From Hyphobacterium sp. (GTDB lineage Bacteria; Pseudomonadota; Alphaproteobacteria; Caulobacterales; Maricaulaceae), in contig BQJI01000003.1 in the NCBI GenBank assembly GCA_021604625.1, positions 1 to 41,114 on the forward strand: a stretch of 41,114 nucleotides of DNA, in the 5' to 3' direction. The position numbers were made by a program, and so were the translations under genes. The notes under the pieces are model-generated. The model was not told the DNA's origin, did not search any database, and saw only the letters and a program-made list of their open reading frames with translations. Shown here one piece after another: positions 9,085 through 18,073 of this stretch (the first letter of the stretch is position 1; each line of letters starts with the position of its first letter).

Positions 9085-9590
9085 CAATGGAGCGCGATGC
9101 AAACTGTTTCGCGTCGAGAACCTAACGCGAGTTCAGTCGCCGTTCGACACGGGTGGCGAAACATTCACGCGTGTATTCATTGATGATGCTCGGTATTTGA
9201 AACGCCTGTCCGGCAAGGTCGTCGCGTTGGACGAGATCATAGGACGATTGGACCAGACATGAACCCCGTGCGTGGGCCTCGGCCGTCAGCTCGATCCATC
9301 ATACAGCAATGATTGGCTTTGTTTGGGTAGTCCAGCGCGAGATCTGAGACAGCGTTAGGCGTCCGCGTATCCCCTTTTCTTGCCTCGTTCTTGCTTGACG
9401 TGCTCAACTTCCAACCCACCGTGCCTCCGATAGCAAGTCAGCTCTGTCAATCCGAAGGATGAAGCAGCTTGCGCCGCTGTCTCACTGCGAGCAAGGCAAA
9501 CCTCAATCTTCGGAAATTCCGCAAATATCTTGCCATGCGTCAGTCTCGTACCCATGGATCAACTCAAAGTCGGAGGCTGAAACTAACCCA
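9085..9590 (-). mobile_element. Decayed IS3-family insertion element (orfA and orfB remnants)
   Basis: The 782-base stretch 8941-9722 has no intact gene but holds transposase fragments on the minus strand. Reading leftward from 9555, EVCLARSETAAQAASSFGLT followed by GGLEVEHVKQ matches IS3-family OrfA. The frame then shifts and continues as AVSDLALD, the next conserved OrfA segment. Further on (about 9265-9122), SYDLVQRDDLAGQAFQ and IINEYTRECFATRVERRLNS match the OrfB integrase core before a stop at 9122-9124. The first part of OrfB is missing. Frameshifts, stops and a deletion make this dead. I could not place the terminal inverted repeats, so the ends are approximate. Confidence 0.75.
9122..9555 (-). 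pseudogene. IS3-family transposase pseudogene (orfAB fragments)
   Basis: The coding remnant of the element above. An OrfA-like N-terminal helix-turn-helix region lies at 9555-9355, a frameshifted continuation at about 9385-9340, and an OrfB DDE-core fragment (NEYTRECFATRVERRLNS) at about 9265-9122. No single frame covers it. Its position between the exporter and the CDP-sugar cassette suggests that the cassette boundary arose by past mobile-element activity. Confidence 0.7.
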
Positions 9591-9728
9591 AATAATGGAA
9601 CACGTTGCGGGAGGTAAACGACCTCCCTGACGGGCTGACAATTGTTGCTAGTGTTTAGAGGTTGACGATTCTTTGATTGATCATTAACCGGCTTTATAGA
9701 AATGGTGTTTTCGCATTAGGGGTTGATT

Positions 9729-10505
9729 ATGAAAGCGGTAATTTTGGCCGGTGGGTTTGGCACCCGGCTTATGGAGGACACTCAGATTCTCCCGAAGCCG
9801 ATGGTCGAAATCGGCGGTCGACCTATTCTCTGGCATATCATGAAGTCCTATTCGGCGCACGGCGTGGACGACTTTATCATATGCCTTGGTTACAAGTCAT
9901 ATGCGATTAAGGAGTATTTTTACAACTATTGGCTGCATTCGACTGATGTCACTTTCGATATGAGCACTGGACAGCGAATAATTCACCGAGACGATTCCGA
10001 GCCGTGGCGAGTAACTTTAGTGGATACGGGTTTGAATACGATGACGGGTGGGCGACTCGCGCGTGTCCAAGAACATGTAAAAGATGTGCCCTACTTCCAC
10101 ATGACTTATGGTGATGGGGTCGGAGACGTTGATATCACGAAACTTGCCGAATTTCACCAAGCCCACGGACGTCACGCAACGTTGACGGCCACTAAACCTC
10201 CGGGGCGATTCGGTGCTCTTGACATAGAGCACGACAATCGAATTTCGGCTTTCAAAGAAAAACCAGAGGGGGATAACGCCTATATAAATGGTGGTTTTTT
10301 CTGTTTAAACCAAGCTGTATTTGACTACATAAACGAGGGCGACTCGACAGTTTGGGAACGCGCTCCCCTTGAGAGGCTTGTTCACGACCATCAGCTGGCG
10401 GCTTTCCGGCACGACGGCTTTTGGAGGCCCATGGACACCCTTCGAGACAAGACGCACCTCAATGACCTCTACGAGGCGGGAGAAGCAAAATGGAAGATAT
10501 GGTAG
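9729..10505 (+). CDS. rfbF: Glucose-1-phosphate cytidylyltransferase
   Basis: A 258-residue protein from ATG 9729; the tracked TTG at 9723 is less likely, and AGGGG lies just upstream of the ATG. LAGGFGTRL at residues 5-13 is the nucleotidyltransferase signature. MVEIGGRPILWHIMKSY and the closing HDGFWRPMDTLRDK are characteristic of RfbF. It makes CDP-glucose from glucose-1-phosphate and CTP, the first committed step to CDP-3,6-dideoxyhexoses. It opens the operon and is followed 12 bases later by the 4,6-dehydratase. Confidence 0.95.
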   Translation: MKAVILAGGFGTRLMEDTQILPKPMVEIGGRPILWHIMKSYSAHGVDDFIICLGYKSYAIKEYFYNYWLHSTDVTFDMSTGQRIIHRDDSEPWRVTLVDTGLNTMTGGRLARVQEHVKDVPYFHMTYGDGVGDVDITKLAEFHQAHGRHATLTATKPPGRFGALDIEHDNRISAFKEKPEGDNAYINGGFFCLNQAVFDYINEGDSTVWERAPLERLVHDHQLAAFRHDGFWRPMDTLRDKTHLNDLYEAGEAKWKIW

Positions 10506-10517
10506 ACAAGGCTCGCC

Positions 10518-11603
10518 ATGATTAACCGGGAGTTCTGGAACGGAAAGCGCGTATTACTCACTGGGCATACTGGTTTCAAAGGTGGGTGGATGTGCCTTTG
10601 GCTTTCGGATATGGGAGCGCATGTAACAGGTCTGGCTTTGGATCCGGAAACAGATCCGAGCCTTTTTGGCTCAGCCAGAATACATGAATTGGTAGAAGAC
10701 TATCGAGGTGATATCGGAGACAAAAAGATCGTCGACGCTGCGTTCGATGAGGCGGCGCCTGAAATAGTTTTCCATATGGCAGCCCAACCGCTCGTGCGCC
10801 GTTCATATCGTGACCCGGTGGAGACTTATCGCACGAATGTTGTAGGTACGGCGCATGTGCTGGATGCGGCCCGTCGTTGTGATTCTGTTCGATCGATCGT
10901 CGTTGTCACGACTGATAAATGTTATCACAATAATGAGTGGGAGTGGGCCTACCGTGAAACCGACCGACTGGGTGGCAAAGACCCCTATTCGAACAGCAAG
11001 GCTTGCACCGAATTTGTCGCTGCTTCATTCCGCGAAAGTTTTTTTTGCTCGGACGCGGCGAGCGGCATCGGCACAGACGCGCGGCTCGCAACAGCTCGAG
11101 CTGGCAACGTCATCGGCGGCGGGGATTGGAGCGAAGATCGTTTGGTTCCGGACATTATTCGGTCTCTTATAGCATCCGAACCGATAGAGATTCGCAATCC
11201 ATCCGCAACCCGCCCCTGGCAACACGTTATTGAACCACTTTGCGGATATCTAATTTTAGCAGAACGACTTTGGAACGGCGAGTGTCAAAGCGCTTATAAT
11301 TTTGGTCCAGAGCCTGAAAACGAGCTCACCGTCGCGGAGTTGGTCGACCAGCTTTCTTCCGGATTCAGGAATGCGGGAGGGAGTGTGGTTTCAAAGGCCG
11401 ATCACCCAAAGGAAGCGCAATTTCTTCGTCTCGATTCCTCACGGGCTAAAGTGGAGCTACGATGGCACCCAGCATTCAGTCTCGACGATACGCTTACTTT
11501 CACGTCAAATTGGTTTAATGCGTGGATGAACAACGAAGACATGCGCGAACATTCAATCAGACAAATCCATGATTACGAAACGAAATTTCTACTTGGGAAT
11601 TAA
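10518..11603 (+). CDS. rfbG: CDP-glucose 4,6-dehydratase
   Basis: A 361-residue extended SDR. TGHTGFKGGW at residues 16-25 is the NAD-binding loop in its RfbG-specific form, and the Tyr-Lys pair is in DPYSNSKACTE. TTDKCYHNNEWEWAYRETD is also typical of the family. It converts CDP-glucose to CDP-4-keto-6-deoxyglucose, the substrate of the next gene product. It is the second gene of the cassette. Confidence 0.95.
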   Translation: MINREFWNGKRVLLTGHTGFKGGWMCLWLSDMGAHVTGLALDPETDPSLFGSARIHELVEDYRGDIGDKKIVDAAFDEAAPEIVFHMAAQPLVRRSYRDPVETYRTNVVGTAHVLDAARRCDSVRSIVVVTTDKCYHNNEWEWAYRETDRLGGKDPYSNSKACTEFVAASFRESFFCSDAASGIGTDARLATARAGNVIGGGDWSEDRLVPDIIRSLIASEPIEIRNPSATRPWQHVIEPLCGYLILAERLWNGECQSAYNFGPEPENELTVAELVDQLSSGFRNAGGSVVSKADHPKEAQFLRLDSSRAKVELRWHPAFSLDDTLTFTSNWFNAWMNNEDMREHSIRQIHDYETKFLLGN

Positions 11604-11632
11604 TTTTCCCTATGCGAATTGAGGAACCCCCG

Positions 11633-12850
11633 ATGACCAAACCCACGCCAATGACCGATTTTATCCGTGTACCTTACGGACTAGCCGTCCATGATGAGGA
11701 GGAAATCAACGCCGTCGTTGACGTCTTACGCACCTCCACACAGATGGGAAATCGCACACGTCAATTCGAAAATGTCATCGCCAAGGAATTCTCACACACG
11801 CACGGGATAATGACGAATTCCGGATCCTCTGCACTGACCCTCGCTATGGAGGCATTTAGTCTGCCACCTGGATCCGAAGTCATTACGCCTGCGCTCACTT
11901 TTGCCACTACTGTGGCTTGTATTGTGCAGGCGGGTTGCATACCGGTTTTTGTCGATGTCGGCGAAAACGACTACGTCATGAATCCATCTCTCATTGAAGA
12001 AATGATCACGGATAAAACTCGCGCCATTGTTGCTCCGAATCTGATGGGAAACATTGTTGATTGGGGCACGGTATCCTCAATTGCAAAGAAACACGGTCTA
12101 AAAATTCTGGAGGATTCAGCCGACATTCTCGGAGTTCAGTATCAGGGTAAAAACCTTGGAAATTATGCCGATATCTCTATTACGAGCTTCTACGGTTCCC
12201 ACATCATCAACTGTGCCGGCAATGGAGGTATGGCGATGACGTCTAACGATGACTATGCGAACCGCATGCGTCTTTTGCGTTCTTGGGGCCGTAGCTCTTC
12301 ATTATTTGTCGAATCAGAATCTATTGAAAACCGTTTCAACATTGATGTCGATGGTATTCCATACGATGCAAAGTTTGTTTTTGAAGCTCTTGGATACAAT
12401 ATGGAAGGCGCTGAACTGGGTGCTGCATATGGCTTGGAGCAATACAAAAAGTTGCCAAATTTCCTAGCGCGCCGAAAGGAAGTTGTTGGGCGGCATATGA
12501 AGTTCTTCTCTAGATATGAGGAGTTCCTCGAACTTCCAGAGTACACTGCGGAATCAGATACGGTTTGGTTCGCATTTCCAATGAAGGTAAAAAAAGGAGC
12601 TCCCTTTTCGCGCCGCGATGTACAAGTTTTCCTCGAAAACCGTAATATTCAGACACGAGTCGTTTTCACTGGAAATATTACCCGTCAACCGGGGTTCAAA
12701 GACCTTCCCATGCGCAAACATCCGAATGGGTTTGGAAATGCCGATGGCGTAATGGGACGGGGGTTTTTATTGGGCAGCCATCATGGTATCACCGAGGCTA
12801 TGTTGGAGCATCTTTATTCCAGCTTCGCTGAGTTCATCGAGAGCCAGTGA
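11633..12850 (+). CDS. PLP-dependent CDP-4-keto-6-deoxyglucose 3-dehydrase-like enzyme, lacking Fe-S cysteines
   Basis: A DegT/DnrJ/EryC1/StrS-fold protein of ~405 residues from ATG 11633, which has GAGGAA upstream; ATG 11612 adds seven residues. In SFYGSHIINCAGNGGM the aminotransferase Lys is replaced by His (about residue 190), as in RfbH/E1 and ColD, which dehydrate rather than simply transaminate. The four-cysteine [2Fe-2S] motif of RfbH/E1 is absent: where E1 has a DWGRDCxC-type sequence this protein reads SWGRSSSL, and there are only three cysteines in total. No E3-type reductase is nearby. From position it should act at C-3 of CDP-4-keto-6-deoxyglucose, perhaps by a ColD-like mechanism. 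The exact product is inferred. Confidence 0.8.
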   Translation: MTKPTPMTDFIRVPYGLAVHDEEEINAVVDVLRTSTQMGNRTRQFENVIAKEFSHTHGIMTNSGSSALTLAMEAFSLPPGSEVITPALTFATTVACIVQAGCIPVFVDVGENDYVMNPSLIEEMITDKTRAIVAPNLMGNIVDWGTVSSIAKKHGLKILEDSADILGVQYQGKNLGNYADISITSFYGSHIINCAGNGGMAMTSNDDYANRMRLLRSWGRSSSLFVESESIENRFNIDVDGIPYDAKFVFEALGYNMEGAELGAAYGLEQYKKLPNFLARRKEVVGRHMKFFSRYEEFLELPEYTAESDTVWFAFPMKVKKGAPFSRRDVQVFLENRNIQTRVVFTGNITRQPGFKDLPMRKHPNGFGNADGVMGRGFLLGSHHGITEAMLEHLYSSFAEFIESQ

Positions 12851-12852
12851 CA

Positions 12853-13200
12853 ATGTCTATTCCACCGGTTGCCACTCTGTTGATGTCGGTTTTGATCGGC
12901 GCGTTGGGACAGATATTTTTTAAGTGGGGAGTGAGGCCGGAGATTTCCGGTGAAGTATCCAGCATGCAGGTATATTTCCGTCCAGCCACCCTGCTCGGTT
13001 TCTCATGTTACGGGCTATCCGCCTTGCTATACATTTGGAGTTTACGCCATATCCCCTTATCTATTGCGTATCCGTCCCTGGCGCTCAGCTACGTCATTGT
13101 TGTTGCTGCGAGCGCACTTTTATTTTCCGAAGCCATGACTTTACAAAAGGCGCTGGCGATTGCCCTGATTGTCACGGGCGTTGCTGTACTCTGGAAATGA
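12853..13200 (+). CDS. Small EmrE/ArnE-like membrane protein, possible lipid-linked sugar flippase
   Basis: About 115 residues with four predicted helices and the EamA/EmrE pattern: GALGQIFFKWG near the N-terminus and SIAYPSLALSYVIV in helix 3. The start is ATG 12853, or GTG 12847 in a GTGA overlap with the dehydrase gene. Relatives include ArnE/ArnF-type subunits that flip undecaprenyl-phosphate-linked sugars. Its place beside a GtrB-like and a GtrII-like gene suggests that it replaces GtrA as the flippase of a side-branch system; that is inference. A drug-efflux role is less likely in this context. Confidence 0.75.
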   Translation: MSIPPVATLLMSVLIGALGQIFFKWGVRPEISGEVSSMQVYFRPATLLGFSCYGLSALLYIWSLRHIPLSIAYPSLALSYVIVVAASALLFSEAMTLQKALAIALIVTGVAVLWK

Positions 13201-14087
13201 CCTTACAGCGTCACATTCTTCTAAGTGGTGGAACTGGTTACATCGGCGGACGAGTGGCTCGCGCACTTCTAGAGCATGGAGATCATATTTATTTCATCAT
13301 CCGTCCTGGAAGCAATTTAAAACAGTACTATCAAAATAATTCCAACATCACCTGCATAAGCACAGATTCCTCGGATGAAGAGGCATTGAAGTTAATGTCG
13401 CTTCATCCACCTGACGCATTTGTGCATCTTGCGACTTACTACCGTCGCAATCTAACAAATCTTAACTATAGAGATCTCTTGGATTCAAATATTAATATGC
13501 CGACGCGTTGGCTTGTATTATCGCTTGAGGTTGGGTGCCAAACAATTGTCAATACCGCCTCTTACTGGCAAGAGTCAGACCAACCACCGCATGCAGCGAC
13601 AAACCTTTACGCCAGTACAAAGGCCAGTTTCGAAGCTGTTATTGCGGGATTTGTACAAAGTCACGCGCTTCGTGCGGTCACACTGCGCCTTTTCGACGTC
13701 TATGGCCCCGACGATCCACGACCCAAAATATTTACGCTCATCCGCAATGCGATGATTAACAAGCAATCCTTAGACCTTTCTCCTGGCGAGCAACTGCATC
13801 ATTTCACCCACATCAAAGATGTTGTGAATGGATATATGCATTTGTTGAGTAACTTAGAAAAATACCCGCCAATTCAACACCATAAGTTTGACCTGGCGGG
13901 GCCGCGCGCTTCTCTCCGGGAGGCGGTCGCGGTTTACGTTGATTTGTTCGGCGGGACGCCGACCCTCAATTGGGGAGCATTGCCATATAATGCTGGCCAG
14001 ATTCATACGCCTTGTCTAACAAGCCCGCTGCCTGGGTGGTTTTATAGTTATGACTTGAGGCAAGGCCTCCAAACTTTGGTGGAATAA
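13197..14087 (+). CDS. NAD(P)-dependent SDR, CDP-abequose/paratose synthase-like reductase
   Basis: The real start is ATG 13197 in an ATGA overlap with the upstream gene; the tracked start at 13005 is antifunctional overlap with the membrane protein gene and should be dropped. The 296-residue protein has GGTGYIGG at 11-18, Ser in NTASYWQ (~122) and the Tyr138/Lys142 pair in NLYASTKASFE. NTASYWQ...LYASTK resembles RfbJ-type reductases, which reduce the 4-keto group of CDP-4-keto-3,6-dideoxyglucose. The stereochemistry (abequose, paratose or other) cannot be read from sequence by eye. It completes the CDP-sugar cassette. Confidence 0.75.
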   Translation: MTLQRHILLSGGTGYIGGRVARALLEHGDHIYFIIRPGSNLKQYYQNNSNITCISTDSSDEEALKLMSLHPPDAFVHLATYYRRNLTNLNYRDLLDSNINMPTRWLVLSLEVGCQTIVNTASYWQESDQPPHAATNLYASTKASFEAVIAGFVQSHALRAVTLRLFDVYGPDDPRPKIFTLIRNAMINKQSLDLSPGEQLHHFTHIKDVVNGYMHLLSNLEKYPPIQHHKFDLAGPRASLREAVAVYVDLFGGTPTLNWGALPYNAGQIHTPCLTSPLPGWFYSYDLRQGLQTLVE

Positions 14088-14091
14088 TTGA

Positions 14092-15072
14092 ATGAAACAG
14101 AAAATCAGCATCATTACACCTGTCTATAATGAGTCAGACAATATTGACTTATACTACAGCAGGATAAGTAAATCTATAGATGCTTTTTCTGACCGATATG
14201 ATTTCGAAATCATTCTTACGGATAACTGCAGTAAGGATGACACCTTCGAGAAGGCGTCAAAAATAGCGGACCGTGACCCGCGGGTTCATGTGATCCGGTT
14301 TTCCAGAAATTACGGTTACCAGCTATCCATTTTGACGGGGTACAAGCACGCTACTGGGGATGCGGCAATTGAATTCGACTGTGATCTGCAAGACCCACCG
14401 GAACTTCTAGTGAGGTTTATTGAAGCCTGGGAAGCTGGTGCACAGATTGTTTACGGTGTGAGAAGAACCCGCAAAGAAGGTATGGCGATTCAGTTCTTAC
14501 GCAAATCTTACTATCGGATCTTGCGTGCCATTGCGGACCACGACCTGCCTGTCGATTCCGGCGACTTTATGCTCTTGGATAGAAAAGTTTTGGACGTCTT
14601 GAAGACCATTGAAGATCCGGACGTCTACATTCGAGGCGTTGTGTTCAGCTTAGGCTTTAATCGTACGCCAGTATCATACGACCGCGCACCACGTGAACAC
14701 GGTGTGAGTAAATTCAATCTCGCGAAATTGTTGCGACTCGCCTTCGACGGCTTTTTCTCACAATCATCTCTTCCTCTGAAGCTATCAGGCTACGCCGCGC
14801 TTTTTCTCTGGTTTCTTACTGTTTTGACTTTGCCTGTTTATGCTGTTTTGAAAGTTGTCACTGGCACAGACTGGCCTCCCGGCTTCGCGACGCTTATCAG
14901 TTTTTTGCTGTTTCAGACCGGTATGAATGCGTTTTTCTTTTACATTCTTGGATCTTACTTGTTAAGGCTCTACCGGCAAACTCAGTTCCATGGACGGGTG
15001 ATCGTCAATGAGTACGTCGGGAGCGCGACGGTCGATCTAACTGATGGATCGAATAAAAGAACTTTTGACTGA
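14092..15072 (+). CDS. GtrB-like polyprenyl-phosphate glycosyltransferase (GT2)
   Basis: A 326-residue protein. An N-terminal GT2 domain (ISIITPVYNESDNI, DNCSKDDTF, EFDCDLQDPPE) is followed by two hydrophobic hairpins at about 230-290. This is the DPM/GtrB architecture, which transfers a sugar from a nucleotide to undecaprenyl phosphate on the cytoplasmic face. The donor could be glucose or the dideoxyhexose made by the preceding cassette; sequence alone does not say. It begins four bases after the SDR stop. A GtrII-like gene follows after a 251-base gap. Confidence 0.85.
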   Translation: MKQKISIITPVYNESDNIDLYYSRISKSIDAFSDRYDFEIILTDNCSKDDTFEKASKIADRDPRVHVIRFSRNYGYQLSILTGYKHATGDAAIEFDCDLQDPPELLVRFIEAWEAGAQIVYGVRRTRKEGMAIQFLRKSYYRILRAIADHDLPVDSGDFMLLDRKVLDVLKTIEDPDVYIRGVVFSLGFNRTPVSYDRAPREHGVSKFNLAKLLRLAFDGFFSQSSLPLKLSGYAALFLWFLTVLTLPVYAVLKVVTGTDWPPGFATLISFLLFQTGMNAFFFYILGSYLLRLYRQTQFHGRVIVNEYVGSATVDLTDGSNKRTFD

Positions 15073-15323
15073 TCAATCAAAGTTCAAGACTATCCTTTCC
15101 GCCAACATTTGCTTACCGCGCGGACTGGTGACCTGCGCCCCTTGGCTCCCCGGTCGATTTCCCGGCCTCACGCTCGCGGTATAGCGCGATAGCCTGTTCT
15201 TCCTTACAACTGCGCTTGCGCTTCGCCAATCCCATTTTCGTTGGACTCTGCCAATGCGTGGTTGGCAACCAGAGAGATGGGTCGAAAGGGATAAAGTATG
15301 GAATGCTTGATATATTTTAGTTT
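15073..15323. other. Intergenic region with no clear gene
   Basis: There is no ORF of convincing length here. The minus strand holds an open stretch translating to WLPTTHWQSPTKMGLAKRKR and onward for about 50 codons; it might be a decayed gene tail, but I do not recognise it. The composition is GC-richer than the flanking genes, so this may be scar DNA. Confidence 0.4.
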
Positions 15324-16907
15324 ATGGTTCGGCATTCATATTGTGAAGGATTCTGGGATATGATCGATGCGGTACTGAACGGTCGAATGTTGCACCACCT
15401 GTCTATTTTGTGGTGTCGAATTGGAGAGCCACATCGGCGCGCCATGGCGGCTGCTTTCGTCGTGGGAATTTTCGCATACTTTATATTTATTGCTCATCAC
15501 CTACTCGACAATCATGCCTTTAGAATGCCATGGCTCGGCGTGGACGAGCAGGTTCAACACGGTCGATGGCTAGGCCCCTGGGTTGGAAGGTTAACCTACG
15601 GCGCAAATATACCGGTTGTGATGCAGTTGTTTTCAATTGGTTTGGCGCTTACGGCCACACACCTTATCGTTAGCACTTGGAAATTATTTGAACGTTTCGG
15701 TGATTTGTTTTTAGTTTACACATTCATACTAATTATTCCTTATAATTTGGCGAATTTCTATTATTCATTTATGACACCATTGTTCTATGTATCATGGATA
15801 TTTGCGGCTGTTGCTTTTGCTCTTGTAGATCGTTTAAGTGCTTGGCGTATCGGATTATCGGCGATTGCAGTTGTTATGATGATGGCGTCATATCAACCTG
15901 CCCTGAGCATATTGGCGGTCATAACCCTCAGTGGCGTTATTGTGGGCATCCTCAAAAGCGAGAGGAATGGCGAGCGCGTCAACGATATAAATACGCTGTT
16001 TGCTGAAGGAAAATTGCTGTTCGCCAGAGGGATAGCAATGGTGCTAGGCGGTGGCCTGTATTTGGCGAGCACTCGGTATTTGCCAGACTCTTCAAAAGTA
16101 GTACATTTTGAATCGATAAGCGCGGTATATGAACGGCTAGTCTATGTAACTAACGCAGCGGTCCGGCACCTTTTTGTTACCCAGCCAGACATCCTGATCG
16201 CAACGAAAGTCGCATTGAGTTTGATTCTATTGGGAGCTGTGGTTGCCTCACTTTTCGGAGTACGCCGATCTCCTGTTAAAATTGCTGTTTTGGTGGTCGT
16301 TTGGCCGTTGATTGTAATCGGTTCCAAGGCACTATTTTTATTATCGGAACCTGGGAATATATATCAATATCGTTATAATGGAGGAATGATTTTCCTTTAT
16401 GGATTTTCAGCCGCGATTCTTTTGTATGTGTTTCCAAGAAAATTTATGAACTGGATCGTGACTTCTCTCATTCTATTTTCTACGATTCTTTTCTTCCAAG
16501 CAGACTTGGTGCGCCAGCTTGTCTTGCTGCGAGGCCAAGAACGCGATCTTTCGACAATCAACAGAATACTTTACAGGGTCGAGTCTTTGCCAGATTTCGA
16601 TAGCAATACTGTCTATGATTTTATACGGGTAGGTAATCTTCCTCGCTATCGGCTTCAATTGCTGGGGTCAAATGGACGGCGCTGGGATGAGATTGGCGAC
16701 GGCCATATGGACTACGGTGAGATTACCGACCTCTGGACTGACCATACCGTTCTGGGACTACTTGGATCAAATATCCGTGTGCTTCCTCGAAATGGCCAAT
16801 CCGCGACCGAGATAAGAGAAGAAGGATTGCTTGATGACCGACAGGTATGGCCGCATGCATCGTCTGTTTTCATTGATGAAGATCGTATTATTGTTTTCAT
16901 TCGATGA
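15324..16907 (+). CDS. GtrII-like integral membrane glycosyltransferase
   Basis: A 527-residue protein with about nine or ten hydrophobic segments and a soluble C-terminal tail. DEQVQHGRWLGPW after the first helix is the conserved periplasmic loop of GtrII-family transferases. That family takes a sugar from undecaprenyl phosphate outside the inner membrane and adds it to a nascent O-antigen, as in serotype conversion. Later ATGs exist (e.g. 15361). With the GtrB-like protein and the small EmrE-like protein it forms a plausible three-part decoration module. The gene is AT-richer than the housekeeping side. Confidence 0.75.
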   Translation: MVRHSYCEGFWDMIDAVLNGRMLHHLSILWCRIGEPHRRAMAAAFVVGIFAYFIFIAHHLLDNHAFRMPWLGVDEQVQHGRWLGPWVGRLTYGANIPVVMQLFSIGLALTATHLIVSTWKLFERFGDLFLVYTFILIIPYNLANFYYSFMTPLFYVSWIFAAVAFALVDRLSAWRIGLSAIAVVMMMASYQPALSILAVITLSGVIVGILKSERNGERVNDINTLFAEGKLLFARGIAMVLGGGLYLASTRYLPDSSKVVHFESISAVYERLVYVTNAAVRHLFVTQPDILIATKVALSLILLGAVVASLFGVRRSPVKIAVLVVVWPLIVIGSKALFLLSEPGNIYQYRYNGGMIFLYGFSAAILLYVFPRKFMNWIVTSLILFSTILFFQADLVRQLVLLRGQERDLSTINRILYRVESLPDFDSNTVYDFIRVGNLPRYRLQLLGSNGRRWDEIGDGHMDYGEITDLWTDHTVLGLLGSNIRVLPRNGQSATEIREEGLLDDRQVWPHASSVFIDEDRIIVFIR

Positions 16908-17009
16908 ACCGAACCTGGACCGACCTCTTGGATGTTGAGATGGAGTGTTGTGGATGCCGGCGAGGAAGAATGGCACGAAGACAATGCCGACATGACCAGA
17001 ACCATTTGC

Positions 17010-17105
17010 CTCCCTCGTTTATTTTGAGAGCCTGATGCTTTCGATGTAAAAGGTATGACGGCTGAAGACCTCGCCCAGTGATGGGTCAATCAGGTATATA
17101 TGCTC
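17010..17105 (-). pseudogene. Possible gene-tail remnant
   Basis: Between the GtrII-like gene and the methyltransferase gene the minus strand reads DEHIYLIDPSLGEVFSRHTF and then YIESIRLSK before a stop. It looks like the end of a beta-rich protein domain. No start or upstream body is present, because the methyltransferase gene begins to occupy the strand just to the right. Low confidence. Confidence 0.25.
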
Positions 17106-17132
17106 GTCGCAATTGAGTTACGACCCGACGCT

Positions 17133-17894
17133 TCAGACAACATAATAGCGATCGCCGTAGATATGCTCGCCATAGCGATCCGGCTGATCCGCTCTGACTT
17201 TGGGTGCTATTGAGAAGCCGCGATACTTGGGATGGTTTTCGGTCCTTGTCAGATATACGTTCAGCTCGGTGCTGTTGAGAAATGTTAGAAGGTCGTTGAC
17301 AAGGAATTTTGAGTAGAATTCGAAATCCTCTTTGCGGCAAAGGTAGGCCTTATTGGAGGAATAAAGTAGCATTTCCAACGGCACGTCGTTCCGCGCCAAA
17401 TAGGCAAATGCCGCAAACACAACCTGCATGTAGCTGGGGTTGCCGAAATCATCAAGCACCATTAGGCCGCGTGGTGCGATGCGTTCCGCCATCGCGTCTA
17501 TTTCGGACGCGACATTGATGTAGGAATGGCTGGCATCATGGTGTGAAAATCGTACGTGCTGAGGGATGTCATTCAGGAAATCCTGTTCTTCCAGAAGGCT
17601 TTCAGATTTACCTTTTATGAATTTAAAGTTTTTAGAGATCTTTCCCAGCTTGCCGAGCTCCGGATAATCGGCGATGTCGATCAGATACATGGTCTCTGTA
17701 TCATTTAGATTATTCATAAGCACCGAGGCCGACTTGCCCCGGTACACGCCATACTCGATCAAATCGCCGCTAACGCCATTCTTCTTTTGGAACGACATGA
17801 ATGCTTGAAACAGCGCGATGCTTAAGTCCTGCATCATACCATCGAAGTTGCCTGCAATCGTCCGTGCAGATTCATATTGGCTTTTGAATGTCAT
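17133..17894 (-). CDS. TylF/MycF-like SAM-dependent O-methyltransferase
   Basis: A 253-residue class I methyltransferase. DLIEYGVYRGKSAS at ~44-57 is the SAM loop. HHDASHSY at ~118 and VLDDFG at ~146 fit the metal-dependent macrocin-O-methyltransferase type (acidic and His ligands). AGGAAAAGG lies upstream of the ATG. The family methylates sugar hydroxyls, so it probably caps or decorates the exported glycan, where terminal methylation can set chain length in ABC-exported polymers. It lies downstream of three GT2 genes on the same strand, 179 bases after the nearest. Confidence 0.8.
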   Translation of the reverse strand: MTFKSQYESARTIAGNFDGMMQDLSIALFQAFMSFQKKNGVSGDLIEYGVYRGKSASVLMNNLNDTETMYLIDIADYPELGKLGKISKNFKFIKGKSESLLEEQDFLNDIPQHVRFSHHDASHSYINVASEIDAMAERIAPRGLMVLDDFGNPSYMQVVFAAFAYLARNDVPLEMLLYSSNKAYLCRKEDFEFYSKFLVNDLLTFLNSTELNVYLTRTENHPKYRGFSIAPKVRADQPDRYGEHIYGDRYYVV

Positions 17895-18073
17895 TTTACC
17901 GACCTTTTCCTGATCCCTCAGACATCATTCAAGTAGAATGAATAGGGGTATTAGGACGTTTGGATTGATACTGGAGTCAAGGCTGCTGGATCAATAAGCT
18001 CATATTTTAGCAATCCGAATACCAACATTTCGCAGGGCGGCGTTGCCGGTGCTGTGCTGCTGCAAGGATTCTG

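Noticed and set aside
13005-13196. N-terminal extension of the SDR reductase in the ORF track
   Set aside because: It lies inside the membrane-protein gene, is Cys/Arg-rich and lacks family likeness; ATG 13197 in an ATGA overlap fits the NAD loop.
16712-17089. 125-residue minus-strand ORF
   Set aside because: Mostly antisense to the GtrII-like gene; only the short tail in another frame at 17010-17105 looked protein-like.
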